Source: VGBV01 sp963780395 (GTDB lineage: Bacteria > Actinomycetota > Thermoleophilia > Solirubrobacterales > 70-9). From it: a DNA stretch of 64,000 bases. The notes below the pieces were generated by a model. It ran no database searches, was not told where the DNA came from, and saw only the letters and a list, made by a program, of their open reading frames with translations. This document shows positions 11,096 through 20,432 of the stretch, in pieces. How positions within the stretch are numbered: the stretch's first letter is position 1; each line of letters opens with the position of its first letter. Location: NCBI GenBank assembly GCA_963780395.1, contig CAWABY010000004.1, positions 205,520-269,519 of the forward strand. Reading direction: 5' to 3'. Position numbers and translations under genes: made by a program.

Positions 11096-11897
11096 ATGCA
11101 CAGCCGGGCCACCGTCGCCGAAGCGCTGCGGCTCCGCGAGGAAGAGGGACTTGGAGCCCGTCGGGTCGCAAAGCTTCTGGGGCTATCGGTGGGGACCGTT
11201 CGCGATTGGCACGCCGGCAAGCTGCCCCATCATTCGCGGACCAAGTCGCGCGATGGACAGCCGATCCCTCCCGCCTGCCCGAGCTGCAACCAGGAGAAGC
11301 ATCGGTTCGCGGAGCTGCCCCGGGAGTACGTCTACCTGCTCGGCCTCTATCTCGGTGATGGCACCATCTCCGCACACCGCCGCCGGGTCCACCGGCTCCG
11401 GATCTTTCTCGACAAGAAGTACCCCGCGATCGTGTCCGAGTGCGAAGCCGCGATGAGGGCGGTGATGCCGGGCAACGAGGTCGGTCGCCTCCTCACCATC
11501 AGCAACTGCTTCCAAGTCTCGAGCTACTCGAGAGCGTGGCCTTGTCTCTTCCCGCAGCACGGGCCGGGGATGAAACACACGAGGAGGATCTGGCTGGCGG
11601 AGTGGCAGCAGGAGCTGGCGGTGCGATGGCCCGAGGCGCTGCTGCGAGGAATGATCCAGTCCGACGGTTGCCGCTTCATCAACAACCGCGGCAGGTCGGA
11701 CACGTGGACAGCCCCGAGATACGCGTTCGGAAATGTCTCGACCGACGTGACGAGCATCTTCTGCACCGCGTGCGACAAGGTGGGGCTGCGATGGACGGCC
11801 GCGTTCCCGACGGACGAAAGCAAGGCCGTCACGATCTACGTCTCGCGCAAGGACCGACGTCGCGCGGATGGACGAGTTCATCGGGCCGAAGGCCTGA
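11096..11897 (+). CDS. LAGLIDADG-type protein with N-terminal helix-turn-helix (one frameshift)
   Basis: The ATG at 11096 lies 16 bases after tRNA-Leu. Residues about 5-40 form a helix-turn-helix (GARRVAKLLGLSVGTVRDW), followed by a possible zinc-binding CPSCNQEKH. Two LAGLIDADG-like blocks follow: LLGLYLGDGTIS at about residue 82 and LLRGMIQSDGCRF at about 182, each with the Gly-Asp or Ser-Asp pair where metal-binding acids sit. This architecture suits a freestanding homing-endonuclease-like or derived DNA-binding protein. Near 11850 one extra base breaks the frame; the alternative frame gives DDVARMDEFIGPKA and a TGA at 11897, a plausible end at about 266 residues. Without that correction the frame runs on through the next gene. 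Whether it still cleaves DNA is unknown. Confidence 0.65.
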
Positions 11898-11984
11898 GCC
11901 CTCCGGCCGAAATCGGCCCGGACTCTCAGAGTGAGCTTGAGGGTCAGGTTCGGGGCCGATTCGGGCAGATAGTGTTGCCGCCGC

Positions 11985-13692
11985 ATGGGCTGGTTCCAAC
12001 CGACGCCGCCCCCCTTCGACCTCGACGAGTGGAGGGCCAAGCCCTATCTGGCCCGGCTGAAGCCGGTCTGCCAGGACTGGGCGGTCAACGGTTTCGGGAC
12101 GCCCTACTTCATCTACTTCCTCTACGTCTTCAAGCTGATCCTCTTCTCGGTCGGCGCCTTCCTGCTCGTCTCCCTGACCACCCCCGGGATCGGCGGTCTC
12201 GGCGACATCTCCGATTGGTGGACGCAGCCGATCGTCTTCCAGAAGCTCGCCGTCTGGACGATGCTGTGGGAGATCCTCGGCCTCGGCTCGGGCTCGATGC
12301 CGCTCGCCTTCCGCTTCTCGCCCCCGATCGGCGGCTGCCTCTACTGGCTCCGCCCCGGCACCGTCCGCCTCCCCCCCTGGCCCGACCGCGTCCCCCTGAC
12401 CAGCGGCTCGCGCCGCACCATCGGCGACGTCGCCCTCTACGCCGCCGTCCTCGCCGCCCTTCTCAACCTGCTGCTCTCCGGGGGCGACGACGGCCTCCTC
12501 GACAGGACCGCGATCGCCGTCATCCTCGGCCTGCTGGGCCTCCTCGGCCTGCGCGACAAGGTCCCCTTCCTCGCCGCCCGGCCCGAGGTGTACGGCCTGA
12601 TGCTGGTCGTCTCGCTGTTCCCCGCTCGAGACCTGATCGTCGGCTGGCAGCTCGTCTTCATCTGCATCTGGTGGGGCGCCGCCGCCTCGAAGCTCAACCA
12701 CCACTTCCCCTACGTGATCTCGGTGATGGTCAGCAACACCCCCTGGAACCGCTCGCGCAAGATGAAGGCGATGCTCTACAGGGACTGGCCCGACGACGTC
12801 CGCCCCTCCCGCCACGCCAAACTTGCCGCCCACCTTGGCACCGCCTGGTGAGTTCGGCTGGCCCTTCGTCCTTCTCGTCAGCGACGGCGGCACGATCGGC
12901 ACCATCGCCGTGATCGCAATGGTCCTCTTCCACGTCCACATCACCTCCACCTTCGCCCTCGGCGTGCCGCTGGAGTGGAATCTGTTCATGATCTTCGGCC
13001 TCCTCTTCCTCTTCGGCGAGTACGGCGGCGTCGCCCTCTCGACCCTTGACCCGCTGCTGCTGGCGCTGATCCTCGTGATCGGCGTCCTCATCCCGGTCCT
13101 CGGCAACCTCTTCCCCGACAAGATCTCCTTCCTGCCGTCGATGCGCTACTACGCCGGCAACTGGGCGACCTCGAAATGGATGTTCCGGAAGCGCACCGAT
13201 GCCGAGGGAAGGCTCGACGAGCGCGTCTACAAGGTCGCCCCGATCAACGTCAACCAACTCAAGAACCTCTACGACGACGAGACCTCCGAGTACCTGATCG
13301 ACGGCGGGCTCGCCTTCCGCGCCATGCACAGCCACGGGCGGGCCCTCACCGGTCTGCTCAATCGCGCCGTCGACGACGTCGACGACTACCACGTCCGCGA
13401 GGGCGAGCTGATCTCCGGCATCGTCAACGGTTGGAACTTCGGCGACGGGCATTTCCACCACAAGCAGCTGCTCGACGCCGTGCAGGAGCAGTGCGGGTTC
13501 GCCGAGGGCGACGTGCGCGTGATCGCCCTCGAGTCCCAGCCCGCCCACATCCAGCGCCAGCGCTACCGGATCTACGACGCCGCCAGCGGCCTGCTCGAGG
13601 AGGGGTGGGTCGACGTCGCGGACATGCGAGCCCGCGGCCCCTGGCTCGAGGAGTCCTGGGACTTCCCCGTCGAGGTCATCCACCGCACGTGA
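11985..13692 (+). CDS. DUF3556-like multi-pass membrane protein (one frameshift)
   Basis: Two abutting frames, 11985 to about 12850 and about 12840 to 13692, make one protein of about 568 residues. The break lies around CACCGCCTGGTGAGTTCGG. The N-terminal half begins MGWFQPTPPPFDLDEW and has several hydrophobic helices (FIYFLYVFKLILFSVGAFLL, AVILGLLGLLGL). The second half continues with more helices (FLFGEYGGVALS) and a soluble C-terminal domain with a His-rich GDGHFHHKQLLDAVQ. From memory the N-terminus, size and topology fit the DUF3556 transmembrane family of mycobacteria and relatives, whose function is unknown. The stop overlaps the GTG start of the next oxidoreductase gene (GTGA), so the two are probably co-expressed. 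Confidence 0.65.
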
Positions 13693-15104
13693 GCAACGCC
13701 GTCGTCGTCGGCTCGGGGCCCAACGGGCTGGCCTGCGCCGCCGCCCTCGCGCGCGAGGGAGTCGCGGTCACCGTGCTCGAGGCCGAGCCGACGATCGGCG
13801 GGGGCACCCGCAGCGCCGAGCTGACCGTGCCGGGTGCGATCCACGACGTCTGCTCGGCGGTGCACCCGATGGCGGTCGGCTCCCCCTTCCTCAACTCCCT
13901 CGGCCTCGAGCGCCACGGGCTGCAGTGGCGCTGGCCCGACGTGGACCTGGCGCACCCCCTCGACGACGGCAGCGCCGGCGTGATGCTGCACTCGATCGAG
14001 GACACAGCTGCCGGGCTCGGTGAGGACGGCGCCGCCTGGCGCCGCATCTTCGGCCGGCCGGCCGCCGGCTTCGACGCGCTCGGCGAGGACATCTATCGCC
14101 CCGTCCTGCACCTCCCTCGTCACCCCCTCCGCCTCATCCGTTTCGGGCTGCCCGCCGCGGCGCCGGCCACCGTTCTGGCGCGGAGCTGGCGCACGCCCCA
14201 GGCCCGCGCCCTGTTCGGCGGCGTCGCCGCCCACTCCTACGCCCCGCTCACCCGCCCGATGAGCTCGTCGGTCGGAATGGCGCTGATCTGCGCCTGCCAC
14301 CGCTTCGGCTGGGCGGTCGCCGCGGGCGGATCGCGCTCGATCACCGACGCCCTCGCCTCGTACCTGCGCGAGCGCGGCGGCACGATCGAGACCGGCGTCC
14401 GCGTGCGCTCGCTCTCGGAGCTCCCCGACGCCGACGCCGTCGTCCTGGACCTGGCGCCCGGCGGCGTCGCCGAGATCGCAGGCGACCGTCTTCCCGCCCG
14501 GGTCGCGCGCTCCTACCGCCGCTACCGTCACGGCCCTGGCGCCTTCAAGGTCGATCTGGCCGTGCAGGGCGGCGTCCCCTGGACGAACGAGGCCTGCCGC
14601 AGCGCCGGCACCGTCCACTGCATCGGCCCCTTCGAGGAGCTGGTCGCCGCCGAGCGCGCCACCAACCGGGGGATGATGCCGGAGCGCCCCTTCGTCCTGG
14701 TCGGCCAGCAGTACCTGGCCGATCCCGAACGCTCGGCGGGCGACGTGCACCCGATCTGGGCCTACGCCCATGTCCCCAGCGGCTACCCCGCCGATGCCGA
14801 GGGCGCGGTCATCGACCAGATCGAGCGCTTCGCCCCCGGACTGCGCGAGCGCATCGTCGCCACCTCGACCAGCTCCCCCACCCAGATCGAGGCCGCCAAC
14901 GCCAACTACGTCGGCGGCGACATCATCACCGGTGCCAACGGCCCGATCCAGGTCGTGATCCGCCCCCGCCTCGCCCTCGACCCATACGCCACCGGCATCC
15001 CCGGTGTCTTCATCTGCTCGGCCGCCACGCCCCCCGGCGCCGGCGCCCACGGCATGAACGGCTTCAACGCGGCCCGCTCGGCGCTGCGGCACATGGGCGC
15101 CTGA
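13689..15104 (+). CDS. FAD-dependent phytoene-desaturase-like oxidoreductase
   Basis: A 471-residue flavoprotein. The GTG at 13689 overlaps the previous stop and places the dinucleotide-binding motif (VVVGSGPNGLACAAALAREG, E at the end of the second strand) at the very N-terminus, as in CrtI/phytoene-desaturase-related proteins. A second family mark is GGGTRSAELTVPG, and the C-terminal FAD motif reads GVFICSAATPPGAGAHGMNG, close to the usual end of these proteins. The substrate cannot be read from sequence; carotenoid, fatty-acid or polyprenoid desaturation or isomerisation are possible. Its coupling to the DUF3556-like membrane protein and the DUF547 gene suggests a shared envelope or lipid role. 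Confidence 0.8.
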   Translation: MSNAVVVGSGPNGLACAAALAREGVAVTVLEAEPTIGGGTRSAELTVPGAIHDVCSAVHPMAVGSPFLNSLGLERHGLQWRWPDVDLAHPLDDGSAGVMLHSIEDTAAGLGEDGAAWRRIFGRPAAGFDALGEDIYRPVLHLPRHPLRLIRFGLPAAAPATVLARSWRTPQARALFGGVAAHSYAPLTRPMSSSVGMALICACHRFGWAVAAGGSRSITDALASYLRERGGTIETGVRVRSLSELPDADAVVLDLAPGGVAEIAGDRLPARVARSYRRYRHGPGAFKVDLAVQGGVPWTNEACRSAGTVHCIGPFEELVAAERATNRGMMPERPFVLVGQQYLADPERSAGDVHPIWAYAHVPSGYPADAEGAVIDQIERFAPGLRERIVATSTSSPTQIEAANANYVGGDIITGANGPIQVVIRPRLALDPYATGIPGVFICSAATPPGAGAHGMNGFNAARSALRHMGA

Positions 15105-15715
15105 TGGATCCAGCCACCCTCCGAGGCGACGCAGCGCGCATCGCCTTCTGGATCAACACCTACAACGAGCGGCTGCTCGGCTTTCTGGCGGAACGGCCGC
15201 GCTCCGGCCACCTGTTTCGCCACCGCCGCCTCTTCCGCCGCGAGGCCTTCGAGATCGGCGGGCTCGCCTACACGCTCGACGTGATCGAGCACGGACTGCT
15301 CAGGCTCAACGCCCGTCCCCCCTACTCCCCGCGCCGGCTGCTGCGCCCCGGCGACCCGAGGCTGGGCGCAGCGCCGTCGAAGCTCGATCCCCGAATCCAT
15401 TTCGCCCTCAACTGCGGAGCCCGCTCCTGCCCCCCGGTTCGTCGCTACTCGGCGACCGGATTGGACGACGAGCTCGACCGCGCAGCCCGCTCCTACGTCG
15501 CCGCCGAGTCGAGCCTGGACCGCGCGCGCGGCGAGCTCGAGCTGCCCGGGGTGATCAAGCTCTATCGCGCCGACTTCGGCCCGGACGCGGAGCTGGTCGA
15601 GCTGGCGGCGTCAAGCATCGGAGGCGCCGACGGCGAATGGCTCCGCGAGCACAGCCAAGAGCTCCGCCTGCGCTTCGCCCGCTTCGACTGGCACATGGTC
15701 CCCGCCAGCGGATAG
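15104..15715 (+). CDS. DUF547 domain protein
   Basis: A 203-residue protein with hallmark DUF547 motifs: FWINTYN near residue 16, HRLF-type basic segment, LDVIEHGLLR, then PRIHFALNCGARSCPP at about residue 90. DUF547 proteins are widespread, have a conserved Cys and His that hint at a papain-like or transglutaminase-like fold, and have no settled function. No signal peptide is visible. The ATG overlaps the upstream stop (TGATG), so it is translationally coupled to the FAD oxidoreductase. Confidence 0.8.
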   Translation: MDPATLRGDAARIAFWINTYNERLLGFLAERPRSGHLFRHRRLFRREAFEIGGLAYTLDVIEHGLLRLNARPPYSPRRLLRPGDPRLGAAPSKLDPRIHFALNCGARSCPPVRRYSATGLDDELDRAARSYVAAESSLDRARGELELPGVIKLYRADFGPDAELVELAASSIGGADGEWLREHSQELRLRFARFDWHMVPASG

Positions 15716-15726
15716 GTTCTAGCGCG

Positions 15727-16380
15727 ATGGGCCTCGGACTCCTGATCCTGATCGTCATCGTCGTCGTGCTGGCGCTGGCGGTGCTGCTGATCTACAACCG
15801 CATGGTCGCGCGACGCAACGCCGTCGACAACAGCTGGGCTCAGATCGAGGCCGCCCTGAAGCGCCGTCACGACCTGATCCCGAATCTGGTCGAGGCGGTC
15901 AAGGGCTACGCCAAGCACGAGCAGCAGACTTTCGAGAACGTGACCCGGGCGCGGAGCACCGCCGTCAAGGCCGAGGGGGATGCCCCGCCCCAGCAGGCCG
16001 GCGCCGAGGCCGGGCTGGCTGCCGCGATCGGCCGCCTCATGGTGGTCGCCGAGCAGTACCCCGAGCTGCGCGCGACCGAGAACTTCCAGCAGCTCCAGGG
16101 CCAGCTGACGGAGACGGAGAACCAGATCCAGATCACCCGCCGCGTCTACAACGACACCGTCCAGACCTACAACACCCTGATCCAGATCTTCCCGCCGTCG
16201 GTGATCGCCAACGCCTTCAGCTTCGAGCCGCGCGAGTTCTACGACGCCCCCAAGGAGTCGGAGGCGACCCCGGAGGTCAGCTTCTCGAAGGACGGCGGCA
16301 ACCCCGAGGCCGGGGGCGCCAAGCCCGCGGCCGAAGAGAAGCCGGCCCCAGAGAAGCCGGCATCAGGAAACAAGGAGTAG
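15727..16380 (+). CDS. lemA: LemA family membrane protein
   Basis: A 217-residue LemA protein. The ATG at 15727 is chosen because it starts directly at the membrane helix (LLILIVIVVVLALAVLLIYN). The family signature follows (NAVDNSWAQIEAALKRRHDLIPNLVE, split by coiled-coil helices), then ENQIQITRRVYNDTVQTYN and FPPSVIANAFSFE. The C-terminus is a low-complexity Glu/Pro/Lys tail. LemA proteins are membrane-anchored with a helical bundle; their function is poorly defined. The DUF2207 gene starts three bases after its stop, the usual partner arrangement. Confidence 0.93.
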   Translation: MGLGLLILIVIVVVLALAVLLIYNRMVARRNAVDNSWAQIEAALKRRHDLIPNLVEAVKGYAKHEQQTFENVTRARSTAVKAEGDAPPQQAGAEAGLAAAIGRLMVVAEQYPELRATENFQQLQGQLTETENQIQITRRVYNDTVQTYNTLIQIFPPSVIANAFSFEPREFYDAPKESEATPEVSFSKDGGNPEAGGAKPAAEEKPAPEKPASGNKE

Positions 16381-16382
16381 GC

Positions 16383-18230
16383 GTGCGCCTCCGTCTCGTC
16401 GGCTCGTTGATCGGGCTGGTCGCGCTCGGCGGCATGCTGCTGCCCGCGGCCGCGGCCGCCCGCGACGACCGCGTCACCGACGCGGTGGTCAACCTGCGCC
16501 TGGCCCCCGATGCGTCGCTGCTCGTAAGCGAGGAACTCACCTTCTCCTACGACGGCAGCTTCCAGGCCTCCTACCGGGACATCCCGCTCGACAACGGAGA
16601 GGCGATCACGGACGTGCGGGTCAGCGAGGGCAACCGCCGCTACCAGTCCGGCGGCTGCACGGTGTTCGGCTGCACCGACGCAGAGGGTCGCTTCGGCGCC
16701 GCCACGATCCCCGAGGGAGGCGGCGCGCGCATCGTCTGGCACCACAAGGCGAACAGCGAGAGCCGGACCTTCACCGTCTCCTACCGGGTCACGGGCGGCA
16801 ACCACGTGGTCGCCTACGACGACGTGATCGACGTCTACTGGCAGGTCTGGGGCGACCAATGGGACTTCGACCTCGACCGGCTGACCGCGACGTTCAGGGA
16901 TCCGGCCCTGCAACCCCACGAGGGCGAGGCGACGCCCCAGAACCCCTCCGCGGTCTGGGGCCACCCGCGCGACGTCGAGGGCGCCGACTTCCTCGAACCC
17001 GGCGTGGCTCGCCTCGAGGCCGTGGACGTGCCCGACCACACCTTCGTCGAGATGCGGGTGCTGGTCCCCCGCACTCCTGGCCAGGGCGTGAGCGACGCGA
17101 ACAGAGGAGAAGGCGACGGGCTGCCGGCGATCCTCGCCGAAGAGCAGGGCGTCACCGACGACTACAACTCGTTCTTCAACCGAACCAAGCGCTGGATCGC
17201 GGACAACGCGGTGCTGCTGGCCCTGATCCTGGCGGGGATCGGCCTCGGCGGGCTCTTCCTGCTGGCCCGGATGGCGACCGAGTACCCCACCTCGACGCCG
17301 AGGCATCTGCCCGAGCCCCCCGACGGCGCCTCCCCCGCCCTCGCCTACGGCCTGGCCCACGAGGGCGGCGACAGCACCGACACCGTGCTGGCCACTCTGA
17401 TCGACCTCGTCGACCGCGGCTACTACAAGGCCACACAGGCGAACACCGAGGACGAGAAGCTCGACCTCGCGCTCGCGGTCGCCGCCAAGCGCCCCAAGTC
17501 CCAGCTCGAGCCCCACGAGAAGCAGGTCCTTGACTTCTTCGATGAGCTGCTCGAGGGCGACACCGTGCCGATGAGCGAGATGCGCGACCGCATCCCCAAG
17601 CACAGCGACACCTGGCGCGCCCGCTGGGAGTCGATGACCTCGGCGCTCGACTCCGTGGACGAGGGCCAGCTCGCCTGGGACCGCAACCTGAACGGCGCCA
17701 AGTGGCTCCTGATCCTGGGCCTCGTGATCGGCTTCACCGTGGTCGTCCTCTGCGACGTCGCCGTCCACGAGCGCTTCCTGGTGCCGGGCGCGATCGGCCT
17801 GCTGACCGTGATCGCGCTCGCGGTCTATCCGTGGCGGCGCCTGAAGCGGCTCGATGCCGAATACGGCGAGCGCAGCGCCAAGTGGCGCGCCTTCGAGCGC
17901 TGGACCAAGGACTTCCCGAGCCTCAAGGACGATCCCCCGGCGACGCTGGAGCTGTGGAAGCGGATCCTCGTCTTCGGCGTCGCCTTCGGCACCGCCGAGC
18001 GCATGATCGAATCGGGCCGCATTCCCGCGCCGGTGATGGAGAGCGCCGGCACCGGCACGTGGAGCCACTATTACTTCGCGGGCGCTGTCACCAGCAGCGC
18101 CTTCGACGGCAACTCCTTCGGCTCCGGGTTCGCCTCGCAGGTCGCGCCCGAGTCCTCCAGCGGCGGGGGCGGCGGTTTCTCGGGCGGCGGCGGTGGCGGT
18201 GGAGGCGGCGGGGGCGGCGGCTCCTGGTAA
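16383..18230 (+). CDS. DUF2207 (YciQ-like) membrane protein with Gly-rich tail
   Basis: A 615-residue protein: GTG start at 16383, signal peptide (LVALGGMLLPAAAAARD), extracytoplasmic beta-rich DUF2207 domain to about residue 260 (SEELTFSYDGSFQASYRDIPL), a membrane helix (AVLLALILAGIGLGGLFLLA), a cytoplasmic region, two closely spaced helices near residues 440-480 (LLILGLVIGFTVVVLCDVAV, LLTVIALAVYPW) and a C-terminal SSGGGGGF plus Gly-run tail ending SW. DUF2207 proteins commonly pair with LemA; both may act in envelope maintenance. The Gly-rich end is typical of the family and not a sequencing artefact. Confidence 0.9.
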   Translation: MRLRLVGSLIGLVALGGMLLPAAAAARDDRVTDAVVNLRLAPDASLLVSEELTFSYDGSFQASYRDIPLDNGEAITDVRVSEGNRRYQSGGCTVFGCTDAEGRFGAATIPEGGGARIVWHHKANSESRTFTVSYRVTGGNHVVAYDDVIDVYWQVWGDQWDFDLDRLTATFRDPALQPHEGEATPQNPSAVWGHPRDVEGADFLEPGVARLEAVDVPDHTFVEMRVLVPRTPGQGVSDANRGEGDGLPAILAEEQGVTDDYNSFFNRTKRWIADNAVLLALILAGIGLGGLFLLARMATEYPTSTPRHLPEPPDGASPALAYGLAHEGGDSTDTVLATLIDLVDRGYYKATQANTEDEKLDLALAVAAKRPKSQLEPHEKQVLDFFDELLEGDTVPMSEMRDRIPKHSDTWRARWESMTSALDSVDEGQLAWDRNLNGAKWLLILGLVIGFTVVVLCDVAVHERFLVPGAIGLLTVIALAVYPWRRLKRLDAEYGERSAKWRAFERWTKDFPSLKDDPPATLELWKRILVFGVAFGTAERMIESGRIPAPVMESAGTGTWSHYYFAGAVTSSAFDGNSFGSGFASQVAPESSSGGGGGFSGGGGGGGGGGGGGSW

Positions 18231-18304
18231 CGCTGCGATCGCGCAGGCGGGCGCCCCAACCGCAACTTGGCGCTCGCAGCATCGTTAAATTCGATGACTC
18301 CTTG

Positions 18305-19933
18305 ATGCAGGGCTCCACTCGCACTCCCCCACGCAGGGCGAGCGTGGCGCTGGCCGCCGCGCTGGCCGCCGCCTGCCTGCTGTCCCTGTCGCCATGGAAC
18401 GGCGAGCGCTCGCAGGCGTCCCACGGCGGGCCCCCGCACGTGGTCATGATCACGACCGACGACCAGACCGTGCGCGACATGGTCGCGATGCCGCAGACCC
18501 AGGCCCTGGTCGGCGCCGCCGGCGCCAGCTTCACGAACGCCTACGCGTCCTACCCCCTCTGCTGCCCCTCGCGCGCGACCCTGCTGACCGGCCAGCACGC
18601 CCACAACCACGGCGTGCTGGGCAACACGGCCCCCGACGGCGGCTACGACATGCTCAGGGACGAGGAGACGCTCCCCGTCTGGCTCGGCCGTTCCAACTAC
18701 CGGTCGATCCACATCGGCAAGATGCCGAACGGCTACGGCGCCGCCGACCCGACGTACGTCCCGCCCGGGTGGGGGCCGTTCCCACTCAACGGCGAGTTCT
18801 ACGGCTTCCTGCCCGATCCCCCGTCGGCCTACACCGGCTTCAAGCTGAACGAGAACGGCGCCCCGATCCAGTACCTGCCCGAGGACTACCAGACCGACGT
18901 CTACGCCGACAAGGCCGTGGACCGCATCGGGAACCACTTCACCGCCTTCCCCAGCCGGCCTCTCTATATGGAGGTGCAGTTCTTCGCCCCGCACGACCCG
19001 GCGCAGCCGGCGACCCGGCACATCGGCGCCTTCGCGACGGCGCCCCTGCCCAGGGACACCTCCTTCAACGAGAAGAACGTCACGGAGAAGCCCGGCTGGC
19101 TGCGCGCCGTCAATCGCATGGGCCCGGGCCTGATCTCAAAGGTGCAGACCCGCTACCGCAACCGGCTCGAGACGCTGCTGGCGGTGGACGAGGCCGTGAG
19201 CGCGATCGTGGGCGAGCTCGAGGCCCGCGGCGTGCTGGGCGAGACCTACATCGTCTTCACCTCCGACAACGGCTACATGCAGGGCCAGCACCGCCTGCAC
19301 CAGGGCAAGTTCGTCGCCTATGACCCCTCCGCCAAGGTGCCGCTGCTGATCCGCGGCCCCGGCATCCCGCCGGGAGCGGTGAGCAAGGAGCTGGTCTCCA
19401 ACGTCGACATCGTGCCGACGATCCTCGACGCTGCCGGCGCCCAACCCGGCGTCACCCAGGACGGCCGCTCGCTGCTCCCCTACGCCGCCAACCCGGCGCT
19501 GCGCTCGACCCGCCCGATCCTGCTGGAGACCGGCCGCCCGATCGCGATCTCGGACCCCTCGAGCGCCTCGGCCTCGGGCGGGCCCAAGTTCAAGAAGAAG
19601 TCGATTCGCGTCAAGAACCTCGACCTCGATCGCACCGCGCAGCTCGCCAAGGTCGTGAAGCCGCCCAAGTACCGCGCGATCCGCACAGGCCGCTACCTGC
19701 TGATCAAGTACTCCGACGGCGGGCGCGAGCTCTACGACATGCCGAACGACCCCCTCCAGGTCAACTCGGTCTGGAAGAACTCCCGCTACTTCCCGGTCCG
19801 CAAGTTCCTGCTGAAGAAGCTCGCCAAGCTCTCGCCGTGCACTGGCACCGGTTGCAACGCCGAGCTGAAGAAACCGCCGAAGCCCCTGCCGAAGCCCAAG
19901 AAGGTGAACAAGAAGAAGCCGAAGGCGCCCTAG
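18305..19933 (+). CDS. Secreted arylsulfatase-type sulfatase
   Basis: A 542-residue alkaline-phosphatase-superfamily sulfatase. A signal peptide or anchor lies at about residues 11-32. The catalytic motif is CCPSRATLLTG, with Cys87 of CPSR the residue converted to formylglycine; metal-binding residues are TTDDQ (52-53) and SDNGY (in VFTSDNGYMQGQH). The C-terminus is strongly Lys/Pro-rich (PPKPLPKPKK, NKKKPKAP), which may hold the enzyme to the anionic cell surface. Probable substrates are sulfate esters of polysaccharides or aryl sulfates; which one cannot be told. A formylglycine-generating enzyme is not in the window. The TAG stop shares CTAG with the opposing gene. Confidence 0.88.
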   Translation: MQGSTRTPPRRASVALAAALAAACLLSLSPWNGERSQASHGGPPHVVMITTDDQTVRDMVAMPQTQALVGAAGASFTNAYASYPLCCPSRATLLTGQHAHNHGVLGNTAPDGGYDMLRDEETLPVWLGRSNYRSIHIGKMPNGYGAADPTYVPPGWGPFPLNGEFYGFLPDPPSAYTGFKLNENGAPIQYLPEDYQTDVYADKAVDRIGNHFTAFPSRPLYMEVQFFAPHDPAQPATRHIGAFATAPLPRDTSFNEKNVTEKPGWLRAVNRMGPGLISKVQTRYRNRLETLLAVDEAVSAIVGELEARGVLGETYIVFTSDNGYMQGQHRLHQGKFVAYDPSAKVPLLIRGPGIPPGAVSKELVSNVDIVPTILDAAGAQPGVTQDGRSLLPYAANPALRSTRPILLETGRPIAISDPSSASASGGPKFKKKSIRVKNLDLDRTAQLAKVVKPPKYRAIRTGRYLLIKYSDGGRELYDMPNDPLQVNSVWKNSRYFPVRKFLLKKLAKLSPCTGTGCNAELKKPPKPLPKPKKVNKKKPKAP

Positions 19934-20373
19934 TCACCTCGAAGCCCGGCGGCTTCGAGACCCTTGGCACGCTCCGTGTGGTCGTGGACGCGGGTGAGTT
20001 TTCCGTCCCGCACGGTGACAACCGCGAAGACGCGCTGATCGGCCGGGGCGCCGCTGCCCCGGCCGCGTGCCTGGACGCTGAGGATCGCCAGGACTCGGTC
20101 ATCGCTGCCGTCGATCAACTCCTCGACCGCGATCCGCCAGCCGTCGACCGTCTCGAGCCAATCGTTGATCGCGCGCCTGATCTGGTCGTGCCCCCGGAGG
20201 GTCTCCAGGCCGAACAGCCAGTCCCATTCGGCCTCCGGGTCCAGGAGATCGAACACCTCCCTGAGCTGCGGCGTCTGTTCGATCGGCAGCCGCGGGTCAT
20301 GCCAATACGACGCGAGCCACCTGTCGACGGCTTCGTAGTAGCCGCGGACCGTCTCCACATTCTGTTCCGACAT
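19930..20373 (-). CDS. SnoaL-like / NTF2-fold protein
   Basis: A 147-residue protein with a SnoaL-type alpha+beta barrel pattern: an N-terminal helix EQNVETVRGYYEAVDRW, then VFDLLDPEAEWDW, RGHDQIRRAINDWLE, and paired strands ending DGKLTRVHDHTER. This fold occurs in small isomerases, hydrolases and many stress-related actinobacterial proteins of unknown use. It overlaps the converging sulfatase by four bases, so both stop codons read TAG from the same CTAG. Confidence 0.8.
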   Translation of the reverse strand: MSEQNVETVRGYYEAVDRWLASYWHDPRLPIEQTPQLREVFDLLDPEAEWDWLFGLETLRGHDQIRRAINDWLETVDGWRIAVEELIDGSDDRVLAILSVQARGRGSGAPADQRVFAVVTVRDGKLTRVHDHTERAKGLEAAGLRGD

Positions 20374-20432
20374 CGCCCGCGCAGTCTCCCATCACCCCCG
20401 CTCTCGGCCAAAGCGGATATAGGGTCCGGTCG

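Noticed and set aside
12840..12914. Continuation of the LAGLIDADG gene frame to 12913
   Set aside because: Past about 11850 it is the wrong frame, giving Arg/Pro-rich shadow sequence over the membrane-protein gene.
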